The notes beneath the pieces are model-generated. The model was not told where the DNA came from. It ran no database searches and worked only from the letters and a program-made list of their open reading frames with translations. The position numbers were made by a program, and so were the translations under genes. A stretch of DNA of 64,000 nucleotides, taken from NCBI GenBank assembly GCA_914767715.1, contig OU612066.1, forward strand, positions 15,691,001 through 15,755,000. The letters run 5' to 3'. Positions 1-9,499 of this stretch are shown one piece after another; position 1 is the first letter of the stretch, and each line of letters begins with the position of its first letter. This stretch comes from Membranipora membranacea. Taxonomy: Eukaryota > Bryozoa > Gymnolaemata > Cheilostomatida > Membraniporidae.

Positions 1-185
1 GCTGTTCTCTACCAACAGAGCAGAGGTAGGAGGAAAGCTTGTGCATAAAACTTGGTCAATATATTTTTATGATTTGTCTCTACCTCTAGATTCTAACCCA
101 ACTCGAGTCGTACCAGCAGAAAAGGTTGTTAAGCTACATAAGAACACTATTGGTGGTGTCATTAGTTATACTTCTAGTTGATGTT
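1..185. other. Left edge, downstream of galactokinase
   Basis: This is sequence 3' of the galactokinase stop codon. I see no convincing coding exon and no canonical AATAAA on the minus strand. It most likely holds the galactokinase 3'UTR. Confidence 0.4.
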
Positions 186-3100
186 TCAGAGTTGAATAAT
201 TCTGGCGCCATCAGATGCAGAGCATTCAATGAAGGTAGCCGTACCGCTGTATCTTTTCTGAAAAAAGAAGATGGATAGGACTAGAATGATCTATGATAGG
301 CATTGATATGAATTTATAGATCATAAAAAACAAAAACTTAGGCGTTCAGCTAGCAGCTATTTACGATTCTGAACATGTGGACCAATCGAAGATGAGAAAT
401 GCGGCCCAGCAACCATACATAAATAACCATACGCATGTTCAGGGTCAGATATTTTCCCCTCACCCAAAATATATATATCAGTGTTGATAGGGTGGCAACA
501 ATGGGGAATAACAAAAACACACCCACAACACAAGCCTAGCCTGGCATCCCCGAGAAGATCAAATACAACAAAAATGTTAAAAGTATTGGATACCCCACAC
601 GCCTAATTTGTAAGTCATGTCACTGGCACATCAAGCGGTATTCCCAGAATGGCCCGTTGACCAATTTGATTGTTGATTATTGTGTTAATTGTGCGATACT
701 GCAATGTGACGTAGGTTCTAGTCAATCTTAGTATGAGCATGCCAAAAGGAACAGTCCTAATATCTGATGGAAAACGCAGGCATTCCAGGATGTAGCTAAT
801 TGGAACGAGATTACAAAGAATTAATGAGTGACAATTGAATTGGTGACCGACCAGATACAAAATATTGAGTAGTAGCGATTAGTCCATGGGAATGTTTACT
901 TTAGGGTCCGTATTTTTGTACTGCCTACGACGTTTGATGTTCAGGTCAAATGTTCAGGTCAAGATGGTGTACAGTCTATATTTGTTTGGTCAGCCTTGCC
1001 TCGGTTTTCTGCATTTTCCCATGAGCTTTGTAACTTGACGACAACAACGGCAGATAGAGTACACACCCTGCCCAGGTCATGCCACATTCAAACATGCATA
1101 GTAGCTGCAGGCTATTGAGTGCGATACAATGATGATAAAATAAGCTTTTCAAGTAATTTGCGAAAACAAGGTGGGTATTCAACTATGAATCTCTTGGAAG
1201 CCAAAAGTGAAGATGATAGTAAGAATCACTTCCCCTTTTTCATTGAGGAAACAACTGCAGGTTTTGTTTTTAAATAGGCGTATTGATCATGTTAAACCAT
1301 AAACATATAATGTTTATGTGTTAATATGTGTTAAACTCACTTGACAAAAAAATACTAGAAACACTTGGAATTTGATCAAAATGCAATTTGCCATATTCTA
1401 AATAGCTCCTAATCTACTTTTAAGCCAATATCAGATTGAAGAGGACCAACACCAAATACAGGCAAATTTGGATCAAACGGGATTTACAAAGTACAAAAGG
1501 AATTTTCACTTGAATAACTCACATTAACTTCTAGTTTGATTTGTGGTATAGCTGAGGAGTCACACAAGGTTACGGTACATCCACCGAACCCCCCTCCAGT
1601 CATACGAGAGCCGTACACTCCTTCTACTGAAACTACTATCTCTACTAGGCTATCCAGCTCAGCACACGACACCTCAAAATCATCCCTGTTAACATAAATT
1701 CAGATTGAAAAGGTGGTGTTTGTTCATCTTTTGGGTTGGGCTGTCGGGTGAGGTGCAAAAGTCTGGGGGCTTAGACTAATCAGTCATCAGAAATGAATAT
1801 CTCAAAATCATCCAGTAAACATAAAATCAATACGCTGATATATCTTCAGCTAACTCATAAAAAACAATGACGTCATTCTTGCTACCTGTCAAAAGGTAGC
1901 CTTGTCACTCAACCACCTTTTTTGTTTTTTTTTATTGTGACCGGTTAGTCCAATGCTAAAGCAAACGTAGCTAATTTTGCCAAATTGTTTACTTAATATG
2001 TAGCTGTCAATACTCCATTTTTTGAACTATCTGATTAGTTCCTTTGTTTAAGTGCTCTTTACCGTGAATTTGTTTACTGTAATGAGTGGACAATAGAGTC
2101 AGCAAAAGTGACAGTCAGACAGCTAAAAAGCAAGGTCCCAATCAATTTGGTTAGACCAAAATATCTAATGGGGACAAAAAGTGTGATGCGCTTATTTATC
2201 AAATTGCTAATTCTGATCTCATCTGTTTGGGGACATATATCAGGGACAAGGCAGACTAAACCCCGCTTCTTTCTAATCAAACAGGTAGGCTTGCGCCAAA
2301 AGTGCTTACAATGATAAGATACGGCAGATATAACAGGAGACATAAATACTTAATATACCTAGTACCTGTACGTTAATAAGGTATACTGACCGGAGTGAGT
2401 TATGACTTTGCACCATCAGTTCTCCAAACTTAGAAATGTTTCCATTCTCTAGAGCTCTGGTGGCTTCTGTACATCTCTCAATCTCAGAGATGACGTGACG
2501 AGCTCTTCTGTAAACCATCTCATCCATATCCTGTTAAAAACAAAGACAGTAAGCATGGAGAACGTAAAACTCCATCTGTGTGTTTGGGGAGTTACACAAC
2601 AAAGATCATGATAATAAATTCAAATCATAATGAAAATGACTTTGGAAAATACAGATCACTGAACATATATACATACATATTTATCCGAAATTTTTATCCT
2701 GAAATATATCTGTAGTGATCACTGATAAATAGATATGCTGTTTCAAGTTATAGTACACGCTGATATAGGGTTTATGTTCACATGGAAAAAGAGAGAACAA
2801 CTCGGGTAATTTAAAACATTGTACACAATCACAACAGGGAGGGTGGGATATACCCTCTCCCACCCTCCCTGATCACAATACTAATCGGAAGCGCTGAATA
2901 TAATCTAACAGTTGAAATGAACTCTTAACCACTCTGATATGAATCCTCACAGATGTGATATCCAAAATTTACATTGCTACCCACGCTCTTTGCATTTTCT
3001 AGTTGAGTCAGATTAGCGTATCTCAAGCTTTTCACTGACAGCTTGGAGGCAGCATCAGCGCAATTCTTCCTCCGAGTAGGATACTCACTTCCTGTGAGCT

Positions 3101-5071
3101 CATGTTTCACATTGGAGTTGATGATAAGTATAGATTTCTTATTCAGCTCCAACCTGACAAGATTACTTTCCATACTCCTGGAAATAAGAGGTTATGAGTT
3201 TTGAACTTACTTACGGATCATATAGCCAATGTCGCTGATCAAAGGGCAAAGGCTGTCAAATCATTTTCTTTCTAGGAGTTACAAAGAAGCACCGGGTATT
3301 TTTTACCAGAAGATTTAGTGTCAAGAATACTAAAGCATTCACAAATGTAACATATTCATTTTTGTTAAACGTTCATTCAAATCAGGGGTATGGAAGATTC
3401 AATTTGGGACGCACTGACTTGCAATTATTTTGTTACAAAAACACCTGAAGACTAACACAGCCAAACGAGTTATAAAGAATGACTAACTCGCAATCGATGA
3501 GAAGCGCATGATCTTTGGCACCCATAGTTGAGATGAACTGATCCATAATACCACATGGCATGTCAGCAAACTGGTGTTCAGCCTGCTGGCACACCAGAGC
3601 CTTATCTTTGTCTGACACCTCGGACGGAAAAAGTGATTGTAGCAAGGTGAAGGTTACAACCTCGAGTGAAGCGGAGCTGGATAATCCACCACCCAATGGT
3701 ACTGTCGTTGAGATAGCCATATCAAAACCTGAAGTGATTTCGCCTAAATCAAATAAATAATCAAGGAAGTAAATTACCAGGCAGTTCAAATCAGGAAAGT
3801 AAATGAATAGGTTATTCAATCGTTAAAAATGAGTTTTGAGCAACATGATAAAAAAAAACGCTGATGGATACTTTCAGAAAGTCAAACCAAAGATCATGGT
3901 TGAAAAAGTCTATACCACCGATACTAGTGATATTGTTAAGGAATACATAGATTATTCTATTCATATCAAAGGGTAAAAGTATAGCCGTCATGATTCAGGT
4001 TTGGGGATACTAAAGTAAAACCTATAAATTTTTAGTCTTATCTACTCTTTTGTTTTTTGACGAGCGCGGGATTGCTTTGAGATAAGGCTAATAACTACTT
4101 TAGTACAACTGACCTGGGTAGAGCGAGATAACTCCTTTAACATAGTTAGCCCAGCTGGGAGATCCAGGAGTGAGTGGTTTATCTTTTGTAGGTAGAGGGA
4201 ATGTGACGAGACGAGGGTTACCTACACCTTCCGCTGTCGAGTAAAGTCTAATACTGTCCAGACAGTTGAGCTTACCCACCGATAACGTGATCAGTGGTAA
4301 AGCCTTGAGAAAGAAAATAAAATAGAACAAGACGTATGGTTTGTGGTTATACTACTGACAAGCATGGAGTTGTCACCCTGTTAATCGTGAGACAAGAATA
4401 CTAACTATGGAGAGGTTTTATGGTACAAAAAGCTGAAGCACTTCAAATAATCAACAATACTGAAATGTGATTCATCTTCTACTGTCATAGGACTGTATCA
4501 TGTCTTAACTCTTGGCCTTGATTGGAACAAAGCTTGAAGCCACACTGGTAGTCTATGGAAATGTTTCAGATGGTTGATTGAAAAAGGTCGTTTAAAATCA
4601 AGTTGTCTTATCACACGCCACATCCCTAAGCGTTGGCGGCAAAAATATCAGTTGCCTTAGGGGTTATGCCGCAAGATCTGCGCGAGTTTCTCTCTGTTTG
4701 CAAGCAGGTCGGAGCACACCTGGAGACAACCAACCCCCAGTAGTCATTGGACTGCAGTGGGATTCGAACCCACAGACATCAACATTTTGAATGCTAAAAG
4801 AACGGCGAACTGAGCCACCTCCTCCACGACCAGATGAGGTGACAATGAGTTTTCTCAGCTAAGGATAGGCCTATAGGGCATAAGCTCTTACCATGGGAAA
4901 CACAAATCCATCATTGTAATCTGTATGTTCCCCAATAAGGTTAACTCGTCCAGGTGCAAACGCAGCATGAGTTCCCTCTTCTGAGAACTGCTCTGTGAAG
5001 GTCTTACAAGTCGATGCGAGTAAATCTGCGGACTCCGGTAAGAGCTCAGCTCTATCAACAGTCTTCACCAT
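186..5071 (-). CDS. GALK1: Galactokinase (GHMP kinase), 7 exons, complete
   Basis: It phosphorylates galactose to galactose-1-phosphate in the cytosolic Leloir pathway. Minus-strand coding exons: 5071-4892, 4303-4114, 3743-3488, 3177-2985, 2530-2391, 1685-1523 and 257-186. All junctions are GT-AG and in phase, giving 397 aa (human GALK1 is 392). Seen: the galactokinase signature [15 protein letters not shown] at about residues 39-53 with Arg42; GHMP motif 2 [11 protein letters not shown] at 139-149; the catalytic Asp in GIMDQFIS at residue 191; and GHMP motif 3 [11 protein letters not shown] in exon 6. The short last exon encodes the conserved ending (SGTATF...) and lies 1.27 kb past exon 6. 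I start at MVKTVDR; an in-frame ATG five codons upstream (5086) is possible. The gene is head-to-head with HSP70. No defects seen. Confidence 0.95.
1524..2390. other. Galactokinase introns, no further feature
   Basis: This span holds introns and exon 6 of galactokinase. Apart from AT-rich intron sequence I see no repeat or RNA gene. The larger last intron (258-1522) is likewise unremarkable. Confidence 0.4.
2836..2872. repeat. Short G/C-rich hairpin in galactokinase intron
   Basis: CAGGGAGGGTGGG is followed after about 11 nt by its exact reverse complement CCCACCCTCCCTG, a 13-bp stem. No function is apparent. Confidence 0.5.
4610..4832 (-). mobile_element. tRNA-derived SINE, family 1
   Basis: On the minus strand a box-A-like TGGCTCAGTTCG (4806-4817) and a perfect box B GGTTCGAATC (4761-4770) are spaced as in a tRNA. 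The ends cannot pair into an acceptor stem, and an unrelated ~150-bp body follows. This is the layout of a pol III SINE, not a tRNA gene. It lies in galactokinase intron 1. A degraded relative sits at about 13927-14060. Confidence 0.7.
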
Positions 5072-5785
5072 CTTAATGGAATACATATATATTTACAGCA
5101 TCATTTCATCAGTTCATTGATTTCATCACAGGTCTACTTTAAAACAATGGCAACTAAGTATTTGGGAGCTGCAATGCAAGTGTGTAAATGACTCAAACGG
5201 GTAAACCTCAGTTTTGTGACTCGGTCATTTACACATTCTCCTGACACAACAGATGACCAACATCTGACACATATTTTTCTTTGCACTCTAGCCCCAAATA
5301 AAAAGAAATTACTGAATCAACAACAAGCAGGTCAAATGAATTGTTACTTTTGATCATGAGTCAAAGCAGCATTGCTAAAGCTACCCTTTCAAAACTTACC
5401 TTTCTAGTTTTGTGCAGTCCTCAATATATGGCAATAGTATCTGCTACACAGCTATCTTGTAAGTGCTTGCAATGTGACCTCTTAATGGATTTGCTTGCAA
5501 TAATTGTGAATTCATTAGCACAAGAAGAAAAATTGTAAACAAGCACCTGGCAATAAAGTGACCTTAGCAAATGTTTCAAATTGAGGTCCTTATTTCAGCT
5601 AGGGCTTACATGTAAATTCCACCAACATTCTTATATAGCCTAAACAATCTAAACAAAGAATCCTTGCAAGCTCATTGGACAATCTTACTAAAGAGGTATT
5701 TATATCACTTGGCTGATGATTGGCTGAGTGTGTTTACAAAACAAGGGGTTTCCCAAGATAACCACGTGGGCACATGCTGGAGTTT
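5072..5785. other. Galactokinase upstream / intergenic
   Basis: This is the left part of the divergent GALK-HSP70 spacer. There are CCAAT-type ATTGG motifs near 5724. I see no exon and no clear TATA box for galactokinase. Confidence 0.4.
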
Positions 5786-5918
5786 CAAGTGTGTTCATGA
5801 TATGTCTTGATATTGCAACATAAACATATTGTCATGTATTGAACAAACTGGTACAAACAGGCTGATGTATCTTCCAGAAAGTTGTGGAATTCTCCATGGT
5901 ACTATATATCCAACTGAA
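5786..5918 (+). promoter_or_regulatory. Upstream duplicate of the HSP70 heat-shock promoter
   Basis: A 133-bp block that is nearly identical, without indels, to 6709-6841 (constant offset 923 bp). It carries the same heat-shock element (TTCnnGAAnnTTgnnGAA, 5872-5889) and a TATATAT box in place of TATAAAT. It lies about 1 kb upstream of the HSP70 start codon and is separated from the working copy by SINE-like insertions. It could be an upstream heat-shock enhancer, an alternative promoter, or a relic of a duplicated gene. Confidence 0.75.
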
Positions 5919-6011
5919 GACGGCTCCAATGCTAGTTAGTGGCATTACATAAAAAGAGGTATACACCTGAGGGTGCTAGGGGATGAAACAATCAACCTTG
6001 AAAGCTCCCCC

Positions 6012-6180
6012 AATGGGATTCGAACCCACTACTCTTGCGCCACTAATCGCCTGGCAGTGAATAGCAAGCAGGCTAACCGATTGCATAGCGCCATCTCATC
6101 ATCCCCAATAAAGAATGGGTTGATGGCCCTAATTGGCATGCCCGCTATTCACTACTCAGAGTTATGTTCTCTCGTCCCAT
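6012..6180 (-). mobile_element. tRNA-derived SINE, family 2
   Basis: On the minus strand there is a box-A-like segment (TGGCGC... GGTTAGCC, 6071-6093) and a perfect box B GGTTCGAATC (6017-6026). It continues into a non-tRNA tail with no acceptor-stem pairing. It sits between the two HSP70 promoter copies. Confidence 0.6.
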
Positions 6181-6403
6181 AGCTCCTTTCACTCCACCAT
6201 TGCCACCCTATGCAACACAGCGTATGTGTTAGGGTTGTTGGCCTTATATGGCCCATTGCTGGGACCCTTTGTAGAAAGTTTTTAGCTGTCTTTCCAGCTT
6301 GTCAGCATGTCTCTCCATGCTATCACATGTCTTTCCATGAGTCAGTCAGAAGACTCATTCATTTCCAAATAAATGGTTAATAATGTCATGCCATCCTAGC
6401 ACA

Positions 6404-6479
6404 TAGACTAGAGATGTATGATCTATGATCTAGACTATGATCTATGATCTAGACTATGATCTATGACTAGAGATATATG
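6404..6479. repeat. Short minisatellite (tagactatgatctatgatc unit)
   Basis: About three imperfect tandem units of roughly 19 bp directly precede the U2-headed repeat. Confidence 0.6.
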
Positions 6480-6680
6480 ATCGCTTCTCGGCCTATTGGC
6501 TAATATCAAAGTGTCACTGTCAATGGCCGATTAGTGCCAGTTCAGTTTTGGCAGCTCGCTGCACACCCACGATTAGGAGGTCCACCATGGCCTCACCTCT
6601 AGGATGCATTCTAGTTTTGTAGGATGTATCACATTCTCAGTATGAGGATTTAGGGCACCTTGCGTCTCTCTTTAGGGGCA
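6480..6680 (+). mobile_element. U2-snRNA-headed SINE-like repeat, copy 1
   Basis: The first ~34 bases (ATCGCTTCTCGGCC..TTGGCTAA..ATCAA.GTGT) match the highly conserved 5' end of U2 snRNA with only a few differences. After that the match stops and a body unrelated to U2 follows, including the branch-point recognition region. The body recurs at 30645-30800 (shared CACCTCTAGGATGCATTCTAG and CTCAGTATGAGGATTT), so this is a dispersed repeat and not a U2 gene. Confidence 0.7.
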
Positions 6681-6708
6681 GCCCAATCTTCTGTTTCTTC
6701 GCAAACAG

Positions 6709-6861
6709 CAAGTGTGTTCATGATATGTCTTGATATTACAACATGAACATATTGTCATGTATTGAACAAACTGGTACAAACAGGCTGATGTATCTTCCAG
6801 AAAGTTGTGGAAGTCTCTATGGTACTATAAATCCAACTGAAATTAATAGATAAAATCATTC
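6709..6861 (+). promoter_or_regulatory. HSP70 core promoter: HSE, TATA box, initiator
   Basis: A four-unit heat-shock element TTCCAGAAAGTTGTGGAA (6795-6812; units TTC, GAA, TTg, GAA) has one mismatch to the HSF1 consensus. It is followed by TATAAAT (6826-6832) and an initiator-like TCATTC (6856-6861) about 30 bp downstream. The spacing is that of a classic heat-inducible promoter. The coding start is about 95 bp further on. Confidence 0.85.
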
Positions 6862-6951
6862 ACAGATTTTCTAATGTGCCTAACAAAAGAAGAGAAATAT
6901 ACTGAACGAAGGACCTTGCCTGAACCAGTACCATCAATACATTTCTTCAGA

Positions 6952-9026
6952 ATGGGAAAAGCTATTGGAATAGATCTTGGAACCACATTTTCCTGTGTAG
7001 GAGTATTTCAACACGGCAAAGTGGAGATAATCGCAAACAGCCAGGGTATGACTAACCTTCATTCAATGGTATCATGAATTTTTTCGCTCCTGGTCTCGAA
7101 TCTGGTTACATTGGGGTTTCAAATATTGTTTTTCATTGACAGAAGACATTAGCATTGATTCCAAATATATACATGCAATCTTGTGCGATTAATTTACAAA
7201 AATAATAGAAATATCTGAAACGCAAATTAATCTAAGTGGATATAACAAGTGTTTTTTTGTGTAATCTTATAGGCAACAGAACTACACCCAGTTATGTGGG
7301 ATTCACAGACTCAGAGAGGCTGATAGGAGATGCCGCTAAGAACCAAGTTGCCATGAACCCAATGAATACAATTTTCGATGCAAAGCGACTGATTGGAAGA
7401 AAATTCAGTGACACTGCTGTTCAAAATGACGCAAAAACCTGGCCGTTCAAAGTTGTAAATGTTGGCGGGAAACCAAATGTACAAGTCGAGTATCAAGGAG
7501 AGAGCAAGGTGTTGTCACCGGAAGAGATCAGTGCCATGGTCCTCACAAACATGAGAGAAACAGCAGAGGCGTATCTGGGAGAAACAGTTACAGATGCAGT
7601 TGTCACAGTGCCGGCCTACTTCAACGATGCGCAGAGACAAGCTACAAAAGACGCCGGAATCATCGCAGGACTAAACGTGAAGAGAATCATCAACGAGCCA
7701 ACAGCTGCGGCCCTCGCATATGGACTAGACAAGAATCTCAAATCAGAAAAGAATGTCCTTATTTTTGACCTGGGAGGTGGAACTTTTGATGTCTCAATTC
7801 TGAATATCGATGAGGGATCACTATTCGAAGTCCGATCAACAGCAGGAGACACACATCTGGGAGGTGAGGACTTCGATGCCAGATTGGTGCAGCATTTCAT
7901 CAAAGAATTTCAGAGGAAACACAAGAAAGACTTGAGCGGTAACCCCAGAGCTCTAAGACGATTGCGAACAGCATGTGAGCGAGCAAAAAGAACACTGTCA
8001 AGTAGCGCACAGACCAACATTGAGATTGATTCATTGTTTGAGGGAAATGACTTTTACACGAGCATCACAAGAGCAAGGTTTGAAGAGCTCTGTACAGATC
8101 TGTTTCGAAAAACTTTGGAGCCAGTTGAGCAGGCAATTAAAGATGCCAAGATGGCTAAGAGTGACATTCACGAGGTTGTTCTTGTGGGAGGATCGACAAG
8201 AATACCAAAAATCCAGAAGCTTCTAGAAGATTTCATGGGAGGAAAGGAGCTCAACAGATCAATCAACCCCGATGAGGCAGTTGCGTATGGAGCAGCAGTG
8301 CAAGCAGCTATCCTGAGTGGCGATCAGCACGATGCCATCAAAGATGTCTTACTAGTGGATGTGGCAGCTTTGTCTCTTGGGATAGAGACTGCTGGGGGAG
8401 CGATGACCAACATTCTGAACAGAAATACACGAATTCCAGCCAAGCAGTCAAAAATATTCACTACTTATGCCAGCAATCAACCAGCCGTCAACATTCAAAT
8501 CTTTGAGGGAGAAAGAGCCATGACTGTTGACAATAATAAACTGGGGACTTTCGACTTGACAGGAATTCCACCTGCGCCGAGAGGTGTACCACATGTTGAA
8601 GTTACATTCGACCTAGATGTTAATGGCATACTCAATGTCACTGCCGCTGACAAAAGCTCTGGAAATTCCAAGAACATCACCATTAAGAATGATCGAGGCA
8701 GGCTTAGCCAAGCTGACATTGCAAAAATGCTTTCTGAAGCTGAGAAATATAAAGAGGCGGATGAAAAGCAAAGAAAGAGAATGGCAGCCAGAAATCAATT
8801 AGAAAGTGCTGCATATCAGTTCAAGCAGGCAATTGAAGATAACTCGTCAAAGCTGACACCAGAAGATTGCGAGGCTGTCAAACGAGAGTGTGAATCGGTG
8901 ATAACTTGGATCGATAAAAACCAGCTAGCTGAAGTAGAGGAGTATGATCACAAACTGAGTGAGCTGCAAATAGTCTGCTCACCAGTGATGACTAAACTTC
9001 ATCAACAAGGGGCCGCTGGAAGGTAG
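6952..9026 (+). CDS. HSP70-family chaperone, 2 exons, lacks EEVD tail
   Basis: An ATP-dependent cytosolic/nuclear-type chaperone. Exons 6952-7045 and 7273-9026 join in phase at the conserved [12 protein letters not shown] site, giving 615 aa. Seen: [14 protein letters not shown] at the N-terminus, [13 protein letters not shown] near residue 195, and [14 protein letters not shown] in the nucleotide-binding domain. The substrate-binding domain continues to the C-terminal helices. I chose [12 protein letters not shown] as the start; an in-frame ATG at 6874 would add 26 unrelated residues. Oddity: the protein stops soon after the helical lid, with no Gly-rich linker and no terminal EEVD, the site bound by TPR co-chaperones in cytosolic HSP70s. 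HSE and TATA box upstream; polyA signal 98 bp after the stop. Confidence 0.95.
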
Positions 9027-9123
9027 CTCAAGCCCAACAGTGGAAGAAATGAATTAACTATCATTAATCAATAATACACTTTTCATTTTTGTGACTGTAT
9101 TCACTATTTTCAGAAAATTATTC

Positions 9124-9129
9124 AATAAA
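9124..9129 (+). terminator. HSP70 polyadenylation signal
   Basis: Canonical AATAAA 98 bp after the HSP70 stop codon. Confidence 0.75.
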
Positions 9130-9254
9130 CTTATAATCTGTCAGGAATTATCTCTCCCACTTTTTTATTTCTTTTAGTTACAGATTTTCTCATCCGTTTA
9201 AACCACTGTTATGCATACCAGCAGTGTGATGATACGTTTTGGGTGTCTTTTTAG

Positions 9255-9260
9255 TTTATT
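9255..9260 (-). terminator. Candidate polyadenylation signal of the M17 gene
   Basis: AATAAA on the minus strand, 240 bp after the aminopeptidase stop; a second minus-strand AATAAA lies near 9165. The HSP70 and M17 genes converge tail-to-tail here. Confidence 0.45.
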
Positions 9261-9499
9261 TTATGACACTAGAACCAACATTAAAGCGACAAACTACTTT
9301 GTTGTTGTAAATTATGCATGTCAGAACAAAACCGTAACCGTTCCGTAAAAATAATGAGAATAAACATAAAACCATATAAAACACCTCTTCTCATTCATAG
9401 TATAGAACATAATCTATGATCAGTTTTGACAACAAATTGCATCATCAAGTGCGATTCAGGTTCAGTTTGAATCAGCATCTGCACCAGCCAAAGACGTAT

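Noticed and set aside
4755-4832. tRNA gene on the minus strand
   Set aside because: A and B boxes are present but acceptor-stem ends do not pair and no standard anticodon arm forms; treated as SINE.
5973-6182. 69-codon ORF between the HSP70 promoter copies
   Set aside because: Antisense shadow of a tRNA-derived SINE.
6480-6680. U2 snRNA gene
   Set aside because: Only the first ~34 nt match. The branch-point recognition sequence, Sm site and 3' stem-loops are missing, and the body is shared with a repeat elsewhere.
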